From Hydrogenovibrio sp965140365 (lineage in GTDB: Bacteria; Pseudomonadota; Gammaproteobacteria; Thiomicrospirales; Thiomicrospiraceae), in NCBI GenBank assembly GCA_965140365.1, contig OZ223196.1: a stretch of 64,000 bases of DNA; one strand, written 5' to 3'. A model generated the notes under the pieces. The model had not been told where the DNA came from, did no database searches, and worked only from the letters and a program-made list of their open reading frames with translations. Shown piece by piece: positions 1 to 8,466 of the stretch. Position numbers and translations under genes: made by a program. Position 1 is the first letter of the stretch. Each line of letters begins with the position of its first letter.

Positions 1-2635
1 AGCCAAGCGAACGACGAATCAAAGGCGAGAAAGCATACAAATCCATATCTTGGATATTCGCCTTAATGTCGGCATTCACTTTCGGCGAAAACGGTTGGAA
101 ATCGCCTTTTACCGTCACCTTGGTAAATTGGTCAATCGCCGCCTTGATGTCCAGCGGGGTTTTTTCGTGGGCTTGTGTCGAATCCAAACGCCCCAAGTGC
201 CCGGTTTGAATCCGCATATCCTGATGCAATGGCGGCGTAATGCCCGTGGAGGTCAAATAGACATGGCTGTCGCCGGTGATATCAAACTGCTGCAACCGGA
301 AAGGCGGTGCTGTTTCCTTGGAAGCTTGAGCCGCGTCTTTCTTAGCCGCTTTTGGTTCTGACTCCGCTTTTTCGGATTTCGGTTTTGGACTCGGCTGCAA
401 AGCGGCCTTCAAAGCTTCGATTTGCCCTAATTTCGTATGTTCATTAAAGGCCAGCGTCACATTCATATCCTGCAAGGTCACTTGGCCGACATCCACCGCT
501 TGATTGTTTTTCACACTGGCTCGGTCAATCGTCACAGCGCCGGTGGATAACAAAGGTTGCGTGTATTCCTGGCTGGAGGCCACCTTAAGTTCTTTTACAT
601 TCAACCCTTTCAACGATACGGCTTGTGGCGCGGTAAAGGCTAGGTGGGTATTGAGTTGAGCCACATCGGCGACCGTCATTTTGGTACGCGTATTGTCAAG
701 TTTGACCGACTGTAACGCCAGTTGTCCGGCGGTTTCCACTTGAGGTGAATCCGCCACGGTGACATCGGTTTTGCCTTTCCAGTCCAAGGCTTTCAAACTG
801 GCGGACAAATCTTGATACGCCGCCGCCAATTGTTTTACGTCGAGATGTCCATCGGTTTGCACCGTAGGATGCGGCAAGGTGCCGACTTGAATGCCGCCCC
901 GCCAATTCAAACGACTGACGTCGGCCTTGGAACCATCCGCATTCACCCCAACCGCCGTCAAGGCAATGCGGTTGTCGGTTAATACAATATCAACCGGTGT
1001 TTTCGTGTTCTTCGACTTGGCGGAGTTTTCATCCATTTTTTCGGTCGGTTTAACCGTGACTTTGACCGGTCCGGCCCAATCCAAATCTTCTATTTTAGCT
1101 TGAGTTTTCGGTTGCGAGAACCCAAGCCGCGCCATTTTCAAAGCGCTGCTTGGCAATGAAACCACCAACCCGGTTTTGTGCGATTGGTTCATGTCCAAAC
1201 CGCCTTGCCAATCCAATTGATTGACATCGGCTTTGGCATCGTCCGCGTTCACGGCCAGCTCAGAAATGGCAAGGTGATTGTCGGATAAAGCAATATTGAT
1301 GGGTGTATCCGCTTTCTCTGATTCGGTTGCTTTCTCGCCCGATTTAATCGTGACCTTAATCGGCCCTTTCCAATCCAAATCCTTCAATTTGGCTTCCGTG
1401 CCGGGTTGTTTGAACAAAAACTGCTCCGATTTCAGAGCATTACTCGGAAGCGTAATCACCAGCCCGTTTTTGTCGGATTGAGAGACATTGAGTTCGCCTT
1501 GCCAATTCAGGTGACGATTGCCCAACGTCATGGCTTGATCGGCCAAAGCCAAGTGCGACACTTTCAATTCGCCATTGGTTTTTACTTTCGGGATTCCGTC
1601 CGTCACGTCAACCTGACTGTGGTTATTCCAGTGCACTTCGCCCAAATTAATATCCGCCGTCTGGGCGTGCAAACCAATATCTTTTAAGTGCCATTCGCCT
1701 TGAGTTTGCACCGCCGCGTGCCCTTTTCGAACCAAAGCTTGAATATCGCCGTCCCAGTTAACAAGCGCGCCGGTCATGCGTAAATCGGCCTGCTCAAATG
1801 CCAGCTTTTGGAATGAAAGGCGTCCTTTTTGAGTGACCTTAAGCTCTCCGCCTTCATTGACGACATCCAGTTTCACATCGCCGAACACCAAGCCGGAAAG
1901 CTCTAAAATTTCCGGCGGCAGGTATTTTCGGTAGGTCGCCAAGTCGAGGTTTTTAACAACAATATCACCACTTAAACGTTGCTTTTCCGCAAATGGCCAG
2001 ACCTGAAAATCGCCCACCAGATTGTTTTGATCTTCTTGAATTTCAAACGTCAGTTCGGCGGCATCATCCGGCTGCCAATTGATGGCTTTTTCAAGCAGCA
2101 CCTTGTCGAACTCGATGCGTTTATCCAGTTCCGGTGTTTTCAGTTCCAACACGGCTTTGTTCAGTTCCAGCGACTGAATACCCAGTCCCCACGAAAACGG
2201 ATCTTGGTGTTCTTCAGGCGGGGGTTCTTGTGTCTTTTTGTCCAGCGAATACGATAATCCGGCCACCTGAATGCGTTCGCCGGGCTGGTAATCGATTTCA
2301 ATTCGAGTATCGAAAATCGCCAGCTCTTGAATTTTGATGTTTTTTTGGAAAAGCGCGGCCCAGGAAAGGTTCACTTTTAAGTGCCCCAAATGCAGGTATT
2401 GGTGGTTTTTGACTTCGACATTAAGGTTGAAAATTTCCAGACGACCGGTAAAGAGGTTCACCGATACCTTCTCGATACTCACTGACTCCGCACCCTGTTT
2501 TAACAAAGCTTCTTCCAAGCCTTTTTGCAACATCCAGGGCAATGCCAATAAAAAGACACCAACCAATAAGAATGTGTATATGAGTACCTTATAGCGAGTT
2601 TTAAGCGACTTCCAACGTGAATATAATGCGGTCAT
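1..2635 (-). CDS. DUF748/AsmA-like envelope protein (3' part outside window)
   Basis: Open reading frame running off the left edge; about 878 codons are visible from an ATG at 2635 that follows a GAGG ribosome site. Residues about 17-36 form one membrane anchor (VLIYTFLLVGVFLLALPW). The rest is a long, beta-rich, AsmA-like region with repeated short phrases of the type 'L.V..L...W.G'. The last visible residues (YAFSPLIRRSL) match the start of the conserved C-terminal block of DUF748 proteins. Such proteins are anchored in the inner membrane, project into the periplasm and are linked to outer-membrane lipid transport; that role is family knowledge, not visible here. Odd: two adjacent internal repeats of about 100 residues (roughly 1505-1211 and 1210-904). 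Family call fairly sure, function not. Confidence 0.75.
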   Translation of the reverse strand, partial: MTALYSRWKSLKTRYKVLIYTFLLVGVFLLALPWMLQKGLEEALLKQGAESVSIEKVSVNLFTGRLEIFNLNVEVKNHQYLHLGHLKVNLSWAALFQKNIKIQELAIFDTRIEIDYQPGERIQVAGLSYSLDKKTQEPPPEEHQDPFSWGLGIQSLELNKAVLELKTPELDKRIEFDKVLLEKAINWQPDDAAELTFEIQEDQNNLVGDFQVWPFAEKQRLSGDIVVKNLDLATYRKYLPPEILELSGLVFGDVKLDVVNEGGELKVTQKGRLSFQKLAFEQADLRMTGALVNWDGDIQALVRKGHAAVQTQGEWHLKDIGLHAQTADINLGEVHWNNHSQVDVTDGIPKVKTNGELKVSHLALADQAMTLGNRHLNWQGELNVSQSDKNGLVITLPSNALKSEQFLFKQPGTEAKLKDLDWKGPIKVTIKSGEKATESEKADTPINIALSDNHLAISELAVNADDAKADVNQLDWQGGLDMNQSHKTGLVVSLPSSALKMARLGFSQPKTQAKIEDLDWAGPVKVTVKPTEKMDENSAKSKNTKTPVDIVLTDNRIALTAVGVNADGSKADVSRLNWRGGIQVGTLPHPTVQTDGHLDVKQLAAAYQDLSASLKALDWKGKTDVTVADSPQVETAGQLALQSVKLDNTRTKMTVADVAQLNTHLAFTAPQAVSLKGLNVKELKVASSQEYTQPLLSTGAVTIDRASVKNNQAVDVGQVTLQDMNVTLAFNEHTKLGQIEALKAALQPSPKPKSEKAESEPKAAKKDAAQASKETAPPFRLQQFDITGDSHVYLTSTGITPPLHQDMRIQTGHLGRLDSTQAHEKTPLDIKAAIDQFTKVTVKGDFQPFSPKVNADIKANIQDMDLYAFSPLIRRSLG

Positions 2636-2730
2636 ACGGGCCTCAAAAAGGGATTTCTTTCATTGTAGCAGAAAGATTCTAAAGCCAGTAGATGACAATG
2701 GTATTTCAGTGTCACGAAATCCGAAGACAT

Positions 2731-2760
2731 AAAAAAACCGCCAGGCCTGGCGGTTTTTTA
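2731..2760 (-). terminator. Intrinsic terminator built on CCAGGCCTGG
   Basis: A perfect palindrome with A and T tracts: stem ACCGCCAGG/CCTGGCGGT around the decamer at 2741-2750. Read on the minus strand it ends in a T run and lies 27 bases beyond the stop of the carbonic-anhydrase-like gene. It separates that gene from the DUF748 gene. Confidence 0.85.
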
Positions 2761-2786
2761 TATTGGGTCACATCCGAGTGTGCCGT

Positions 2787-3776
2787 TCAATACAGATAGA
2801 AACTATCCTGTGCTTGACGATCCGGCCAGGACTTGAGCGGCGTACGGGCATTGAGCGGTTGCACCGGGCGCGCGTTGGTGCCTAAATATTCTTTCATTTG
2901 CGCCAACTGCTCGGCAGACGCTTCCACCGGCTGCTTGAAGACCATCCAGTAAACACCTTCATCACACGGCGGCTGAGTCATGGAACCGCTGTATTTGTAG
3001 AAACGTTTATCCGTCGGAAAAAACGCTTTTGCCGGATGCACCAGGACTTTGTCGTGTACATCCAGTTTGTTAAGTTGCTTCGGCAAACGGTCTAAAAACG
3101 CCGCCAAGGCTTCATTGGCCTCGCCTTCCTGAAACAGGATACTCACCACCACATAATGACCATCGCCGTTCTTATGCACCAGCTGCATTTCCATCGGGTA
3201 ACTGAAACCGTCGATTTGATGTTCGGATGGCGTATGGAATTCGTATTCGGTTAATTCATAGCGTTGCCCGTTCAGCATAATGTAACTGCCCAACGGCACC
3301 TCCACTTTCAAAACGTGCCCGTCGTTGATCATCTTCAAAATGGTTTTGCGGTAATACACATCAAAGCCGTCCAGAGAAGTGGTGCCCACGGCATCGTCGC
3401 GTTTAAAGTTGATGGGCGACTGGTTCTGTCCGAATTGGCAGGTCGCGTAAGCGATCGACAGCTTGCCCCAATGATTCGGCCCGTCCTGGCCGAAATAACT
3501 CCAATCCACCGGCTTGGTTTCCTTCGGCTTGGCTTGTGACTCATCCGTTTTGGATTTGGCGGCAACTTTCGCCTCAGACGTGTCCTGATCGGCGGCTTTC
3601 GGCTTCGGTTTTTCAGCGGGTTTTGGCTGACTCACCGCAATCTTTTTCTGCTTCTCCGCCTGTTTTTTCGCTTCGGCGCCCAAATCAATCAAGGGGGGAA
3701 CCTTGTTGTCGGCCGCATACAACGGCAGACAGACGAGGTAACCGAGCAGAATCAAAAAACTGGACCTTGTGTTCAT
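2787..3776 (-). CDS. Secreted alpha-carbonic-anhydrase-like protein, two zinc ligands replaced
   Basis: 329 residues. A signal peptide (about 1-22, ending PLYAAD) is followed by a Lys/Pro/Ala-rich linker (about 35-90) and an alpha-CA domain (about 92-325) that begins WSYFGQDGPNHWG and includes NQSPINF. Alpha-CAs hydrate CO2 with zinc held by three His in FHFH and ELHLVH-type motifs. Here the first motif reads EYEFHTPSEH and the second MEMQLVH, so Glu179 and Gln198 stand where the first and third zinc His belong; only His181 remains. The proton-shuttle His (NDGHVLKV, His154), Glu185, Thr267 and a likely disulfide Cys113-Cys271 are kept. It may be acatalytic, bind metal differently, or act as a bicarbonate or structural protein. 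Fold assignment is firm, activity doubtful. It lies downstream of prmB on the same strand. Confidence 0.9.
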   Translation of the reverse strand: MNTRSSFLILLGYLVCLPLYAADNKVPPLIDLGAEAKKQAEKQKKIAVSQPKPAEKPKPKAADQDTSEAKVAAKSKTDESQAKPKETKPVDWSYFGQDGPNHWGKLSIAYATCQFGQNQSPINFKRDDAVGTTSLDGFDVYYRKTILKMINDGHVLKVEVPLGSYIMLNGQRYELTEYEFHTPSEHQIDGFSYPMEMQLVHKNGDGHYVVVSILFQEGEANEALAAFLDRLPKQLNKLDVHDKVLVHPAKAFFPTDKRFYKYSGSMTQPPCDEGVYWMVFKQPVEASAEQLAQMKEYLGTNARPVQPLNARTPLKSWPDRQAQDSFYLY

Positions 3777-3902
3777 TCGTTTTCCTTCTTTATCTCATAA
3801 TTGGATAAATCATTAGACATCGGAAAAGGCTAAGCAAATACCTAACCAAATCCATTCTTTTAAACACAAAAAGTCGTTTCGTTGAAAATTTATCGTACCG
3901 AT

Positions 3903-4835
3903 TTACCCGTTTTTGCGGTCGTCAAACAGATCTTGAAAGGTGTCCAGTTCGGATTTTTGCAGGGCAAACACCCCTTCGCCGCCGTGTTCAAATTCAAACC
4001 AGTAAAACGGCACTTCCGGGTACGCTTGTTCCAAATAAAATTGCGACACGCCCACTTCCACAATCAAGGTACCATCCTCTTTCAAATATTGTGCCGCGTC
4101 CGCCAGAATTCGGCGAACCAGGTCCAAACCATCCTCTCCGGCTTCCAGCCCCAAACGCGGCTCCTGATGAAACTCTTCCGGCAAGGCCGACATTTCAATG
4201 GCATCCACATACGGCGGGTTGGACACAATCAAATCGTACTGCTTACCGTCCAAAGCGCTGAACAAGTCCGATTCGACCGCACGAGCGATGCCCTGCAAAT
4301 CATAACGCTCAATGTTCTGCTGTGCCACGGCCAGCGCATCCGGGGAAATATCCGCCAAATCCACTTGAGCATTCGGGCAAGCCTGCAAACTGGCGATGCC
4401 GATGCAACCGCTGCCGGTACACAAATCCAAAATATCGGTCACCGCTTCCGGCTCCACCCAGGGGCGATATTGCTCGGCGATTAATTCGGCAATCGGTGAA
4501 CGAGGTACTAAAGTGGCTTCCGAAACGTAAAACTGCAACCCGGCGAACCAGGCTTCGCCGATCAAATAAGGGGTGGGTTTCCGGCTTTCGATTCGCTGTC
4601 GGAACAATTCCGTGACTTCGCGCTTTTCAGTAATGCTTAAACGAGCCGACCAATAATTATCGGGAATATCCCAAGGCAAACGCAAAACGTGAAAGACCAG
4701 TACGCGCGCATCGTCAAACGCATTGTCGGTTCCATGGCCAAACGCGAGGTTGGCTTTCTGAAACAAGGTACCACCCCACCGTACGAAATCGGTCACGGTT
4801 TCCAAGTGTTCATACTGATAATTAAAGTTTGTCAT
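3903..4835 (-). CDS. prmB: Ribosomal protein L3 glutamine N5-methyltransferase PrmB
   Basis: 310 residues. A class I SAM-dependent methyltransferase: an N-terminal helical substrate domain (about 1-115), then the SAM-binding motif DLCTGSGCIGIAS (about residue 137) and the glutamine-methyltransferase signature SNPPYVDA (about 205). PrmB methylates a conserved Gln of 50S protein L3 in the cytoplasm; PrmC, which methylates release factors, has a similar core. Length and the N-terminal region (LAFGHGTDNAFDDA) favour PrmB. The ATG at 4835 lies 56 bases after the mogA stop, so the two are probably co-transcribed. Confidence 0.92.
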   Translation of the reverse strand: MTNFNYQYEHLETVTDFVRWGGTLFQKANLAFGHGTDNAFDDARVLVFHVLRLPWDIPDNYWSARLSITEKREVTELFRQRIESRKPTPYLIGEAWFAGLQFYVSEATLVPRSPIAELIAEQYRPWVEPEAVTDILDLCTGSGCIGIASLQACPNAQVDLADISPDALAVAQQNIERYDLQGIARAVESDLFSALDGKQYDLIVSNPPYVDAIEMSALPEEFHQEPRLGLEAGEDGLDLVRRILADAAQYLKEDGTLIVEVGVSQFYLEQAYPEVPFYWFEFEHGGEGVFALQKSELDTFQDLFDDRKNG

Positions 4836-4891
4836 CTTGTCGTCTCTTGGTAGTGGAATTCAGGCATGCCATCCGATGGCGTCGGTTCAAT

Positions 4892-5440
4892 TCAAGCGCT
4901 CGGTTTTTTGGCATGCTTAGGGCGAAAGGCTTTCACAAAGGATTCGTCCGTTTCCATATAAGCCCCTTCAATCAAGTCGATGCAATAAGGCACCGCCGGG
5001 AACACGGCTTCCAAACATTCGCCAATGGCGGATGGTTTTCCGGGCAGGTTAATCATCAAACACGCGCCGCGCGTGCCGGCAATTTGCCGCGACAGAATCG
5101 CGGTCGGCACATATTGCAGCGACACGGCGCGCATCTGCTCGGCAAACCCATCCAGAATTTTATCGCACACCGCCTCAGTCGCTTCCGGTGTCACATCGCG
5201 TTTCGCCGGGCCCGTGCCGCCGGTGGTTAAAATCAAATCGCAGAGTTCCTTATCCGCCAACTCAATCAAAGTGGATTCGATCAAGGATTGTTCGTCTTCA
5301 ATGATTCGCGAAACCGCGCCCCATTCCGACACCAGAGCTTTGCCAATCCATTCACGCATGGCCGGCCCCCCTAAATCTTCATATTCCCCTCGACTGGCTC
5401 GATCTGAGACTGTGACAAATCCCACTTTGATTTTTTTCAT
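4892..5440 (-). CDS. mogA: Molybdopterin adenylyltransferase MogA
   Basis: 182 residues of the MoaB/Mog fold. It carries the molybdopterin-binding signature TTGGTGPAKRDVTPEA and begins with the typical KIGFVTVSDRAS-like strand (KVGFVTVSDRASRGEYED). The enzyme adenylates molybdopterin before molybdate insertion, in molybdenum cofactor synthesis. Thiosulfate oxidisers need this cofactor for sulfite- or SoxCD-type enzymes, although none is encoded here. Start ATG at 5440; the upstream intergenic space is shared with the divergent lon gene and holds a 26-bp palindrome. Confidence 0.93.
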   Translation of the reverse strand: MKKIKVGFVTVSDRASRGEYEDLGGPAMREWIGKALVSEWGAVSRIIEDEQSLIESTLIELADKELCDLILTTGGTGPAKRDVTPEATEAVCDKILDGFAEQMRAVSLQYVPTAILSRQIAGTRGACLMINLPGKPSAIGECLEAVFPAVPYCIDLIEGAYMETDESFVKAFRPKHAKKPSA

Positions 5441-5465
5441 ACTGTACTTCCTGTTGATAACGTTG

Positions 5466-5491
5466 AATATTCACCAGGCCTGGTGAATATT
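5466..5491. repeat. CCAGGCCTGG site in a 26-bp palindrome, mogA/lon divergent region
   Basis: The decamer lies at 5474-5483 with perfectly complementary flanks on both sides, giving 26 bp of perfect dyad symmetry. It lies 26 bases upstream of mogA and 177 bases upstream of lon, in promoter space rather than after a gene. No T tract follows, so a terminator role is unlikely here; a protein-binding or uptake-type role is possible. Confidence 0.85.
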
Positions 5492-5667
5492 TCGTTTTAT
5501 CTAAATTTAATTGCTCATATGATACTGCATCTCGTCAAATCAGAGAACCGAAACTCCACGACAAAATGCACCCGTCACGGAAATGCAAAATTTCTATTGC
5601 GAGCCCTTGAATTTCCACACCGACACCCTATTAACACAACATCTAATTTCAAAAAGACGCGAGTGAT

Positions 5668-8313
5668 ATGACAAAAAACGACGATGCAAACGCCCTAAAA
5701 GACTTGCTCGACCAAGCCCTTGAGGAAGCGACCCCGGAGATGAACGACGAAGACATCACCTTCAGCGAATTCGTTGACCATACCGCCGAGTATGACTTGT
5801 CCGATCAAGCTGGGAGCAATAATGCACTGGACGGCGAACATATCGCACACGACGGTGATGCTGCAAAAGACAGCTCCGCCCATATGCTGGTGAAAGCGAA
5901 TATGTCACGTCCGGAAGCGCTGTTTTTACTGCCGGTGAAAGAACGTCCGTTTTTTCCGGGTCAAACGTTGCCTATTATTCTGGACAAAGACATCTGGCAA
6001 GACACCATTCAAAGCGTCATTGACAATAAAATTCAGTACATCGGCATCATTTATGTCGATACCGACGACCACTTCAAAGCCGACCCGAGCGACTTCGCCC
6101 AAACCGGAACACTGGTGCGTATCCACGATCCAAAGGTCAAACCCGATTACATTCAGTTAATTGCGGAAGGCATTTGCCGTTTTCAAATTTCCGAATGGGT
6201 GCACGAAGCACCGCCTTACCGTGCCCGCGTGACCTATCCGGCCGACATTCGAAATGGCAACCCAAGCGAGTACAAAGCCTACGGTCTGGCGATTATGAAC
6301 GCCTTCAAAGAACTGTTGCCGCTGAACCCGCTGTACAGCGAAGAACTGAAATACTTTCTGAACCGTTACAGCGCATCCGATTCCCACCATCTGGCCGATT
6401 TCGCGGCCAGCTTAACGGCGGCCAGCAATGATAAACTGCAAGACTTGCTGGATACGCTCGACTTGAGCGAACGCCTGGAAAAAGTGCTGAACCTGTTCAA
6501 GCATGAAATCGAAGTGACCAAGTTGCAGTTCAATATTCGCGAACGCGTGGAAGAAAACCTGACGCAACAACAGCGTGAGTTTTTCCTGCATCAGCAGCTT
6601 AAGGAAATTCAAAAAGAACTGGGCATGGTCAAAGACGACCGCACCGCTGATGCCGACCTCTTCCAAGAGCGCATCGAAAAACTGGCGCTGTCGGAAGAAG
6701 CGCAACTGAAATCCGAAGAAGAATTGAACAAAATCAATATGTTGGACCCGCAATCGCCGGAATACGGCGTGGCGCGCAACTGGCTGGATTGGCTAACGCA
6801 ACTGCCGTGGGGTCAATACAGCAAAGACAAACTGGACCTGAAGCGCGCCAAGAAAATTCTGGATAAAGGCCACGACGGCCTGACCGACGTTAAAGACCGC
6901 ATTCTGGAGTTTTTGGCGGTGGGCGCTTTGAAAGGCGAAATTTCCGGTTCCATTATTTGTCTGGTCGGACCACCGGGGGTCGGAAAAACCTCCATCGGTC
7001 GTTCGATCGCCGATACATTGGGGCGTAAATTCTATCGCTTCTCGGTCGGTGGCATGCGTGATGAAGCGGAAATCAAAGGACACCGTCGCACCTACATCGG
7101 CGCCATGCCGGGAAAATTCGTGCAGGCCTTAAAAGATTGTGGCACCGCCAATCCGGTCATTATGCTGGACGAGGTCGACAAAATCGGTTCCTCTTATCAA
7201 GGCGATCCGGCATCGGCGCTTTTGGAAGTGCTGGACCCGGAACAGAACACTGAGTTTATGGACCATTATATGGACGTACGCTTCGATTTGTCGAAAGCCT
7301 TGTTCATCTGTACCGCCAATACACTGGACACCATTCCAGGCCCATTGCTGGACCGTATGGAAGTGATTCGCTTGTCGGGTTACATCACCGAAGAGAAAGT
7401 GCAGATTGCCAAACACCACCTGTGGCCAAGCTTATTGAAAGACGCCGGCTTGGATAAAAAACAGGTGCAAATCACCCCGGCCACCATCCGTCATGTCATT
7501 GAAGGCTATGCACGGGAAGCCGGTGTGCGAAACCTGAAAAAACAGCTGGCGAAGTTGATTCGTAAACTGGCGATTCGTTTTGTCAAAGGCGAGTTGGAAC
7601 AAACATCCATTCATGTGAACGATTTGGAATCCATGCTGGGTCAGCCGCGTTTTTCGCCGGAAAAGACCAATCAACAACTGGGAACCGTCACGGGTCTGGC
7701 GTGGACGTCAATGGGCGGCGCCACCCTGACCATCGAAGCCAGTCGTGTTCATACCTTGAACCGCGGTTTCAAGCTCTCCGGTCAGCTCGGTGAAGTCATG
7801 CAGGAATCCGCCAGCATCGCTTACAGCTACATTGCGTCCAACCTGGATAAATACAAAGCCGACCCGGAATTTTTCGACAAAGCATTTGTCCACTTGCACG
7901 TACCAGACGGCGCCACGCCAAAAGACGGCCCGAGTGCCGGTATCACCATGGCGACGGCCCTCCTGTCTCTGGCTCGTAACGAAGCGATTCAAAAACCTTT
8001 GGCCATGACAGGCGAACTCAGCTTGACCGGACAGGTGCTACCGGTGGGCGGGATTCGAGAAAAAGTGATTGCGGCGCGCCGTATCAGTATTCGAGAACTG
8101 ATTCTGCCGGAAGAAAACCGCAAAGATTACGACGAACTGCCGGATTACCTCAAGGAAGGCATGACAATTCACTTTGCAAAACACTTTGACGACGTGGCAA
8201 AACTGACGTTCCAGATTCGCAGCAAGTCAAAGGCCTTGAAAGCCTATTTGAATAAAGCCCCGTCCACAACTTCGGAAACCGAAACGGACAAGCACGGAGA
8301 CTCAGCCTCTTAA
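5668..8313 (+). CDS. lon: Lon-family ATP-dependent protease with acidic N-terminal extension
   Basis: 881 residues, about 100 longer than E. coli Lon. Order: an acidic extension (1-80, rich in Asp/Glu), LON substrate-binding domain starting LFLLPVKERPFFPGQ (about 85-290), coiled coil, AAA+ module with Walker A GPPGVGKT (434-441) and Walker B MLDEVDK (Asp501-Glu502), then the S16 protease domain with the Ser756 (KDGPSAG) / Lys799 (GGIREK) dyad. Ser and Lys are 43 residues apart as in E. coli. Neither clpX nor hupB is nearby, and the N-terminal style resembles the second Lon paralogue of pseudomonads (AsrA type), so this may not be the housekeeping copy. An internal ATG near codon 79 (MSRPEAL) after GGTGA is an alternative start. 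Confidence 0.95.
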   Translation: MTKNDDANALKDLLDQALEEATPEMNDEDITFSEFVDHTAEYDLSDQAGSNNALDGEHIAHDGDAAKDSSAHMLVKANMSRPEALFLLPVKERPFFPGQTLPIILDKDIWQDTIQSVIDNKIQYIGIIYVDTDDHFKADPSDFAQTGTLVRIHDPKVKPDYIQLIAEGICRFQISEWVHEAPPYRARVTYPADIRNGNPSEYKAYGLAIMNAFKELLPLNPLYSEELKYFLNRYSASDSHHLADFAASLTAASNDKLQDLLDTLDLSERLEKVLNLFKHEIEVTKLQFNIRERVEENLTQQQREFFLHQQLKEIQKELGMVKDDRTADADLFQERIEKLALSEEAQLKSEEELNKINMLDPQSPEYGVARNWLDWLTQLPWGQYSKDKLDLKRAKKILDKGHDGLTDVKDRILEFLAVGALKGEISGSIICLVGPPGVGKTSIGRSIADTLGRKFYRFSVGGMRDEAEIKGHRRTYIGAMPGKFVQALKDCGTANPVIMLDEVDKIGSSYQGDPASALLEVLDPEQNTEFMDHYMDVRFDLSKALFICTANTLDTIPGPLLDRMEVIRLSGYITEEKVQIAKHHLWPSLLKDAGLDKKQVQITPATIRHVIEGYAREAGVRNLKKQLAKLIRKLAIRFVKGELEQTSIHVNDLESMLGQPRFSPEKTNQQLGTVTGLAWTSMGGATLTIEASRVHTLNRGFKLSGQLGEVMQESASIAYSYIASNLDKYKADPEFFDKAFVHLHVPDGATPKDGPSAGITMATALLSLARNEAIQKPLAMTGELSLTGQVLPVGGIREKVIAARRISIRELILPEENRKDYDELPDYLKEGMTIHFAKHFDDVAKLTFQIRSKSKALKAYLNKAPSTTSETETDKHGDSAS

Positions 8314-8339
8314 CAGACACCCAGAGCTCCCGGAAACGC

Positions 8340-8365
8340 AAAAACCACCAGGCCTGGTGGTTTTT
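8340..8365 (+). terminator. lon terminator built on CCAGGCCTGG
   Basis: Perfect 26-bp palindrome centred on the decamer at 8348-8357, with an A tract before and seven T after it (8361-8367). It starts 26 bases after the lon stop codon and has the form of a Rho-independent terminator. Confidence 0.9.
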
Positions 8366-8415
8366 TTATTGCCACCGTGTTGTGACATAAAGCCATAAAG
8401 CGCTTAAAACGCTCA

Positions 8416-8445
8416 TAAAAAAAGCCCGCATAAGCGGGCTTTTTA
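8416..8445 (-). terminator. soxB terminator
   Basis: Stem AGCCCGC/GCGGGCT with a short loop, flanked by A and T tracts. On the minus strand it follows the soxB stop by about 20 bases. Unlike its neighbour at 8340 it does not use the CCAGGCCTGG core. Confidence 0.9.
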
Positions 8446-8466
8446 TTTGACTAATCGTTCGTTCGA

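Noticed and set aside
3882..4484. 200-codon plus-strand frame over prmB
   Set aside because: Antisense shadow of prmB, which has conserved motifs; composition is that of a reversed coding frame.
5483..5671. 62-codon plus-strand frame upstream of lon
   Set aside because: No ribosome site, no domain, starts inside the palindrome region; taken as chance.
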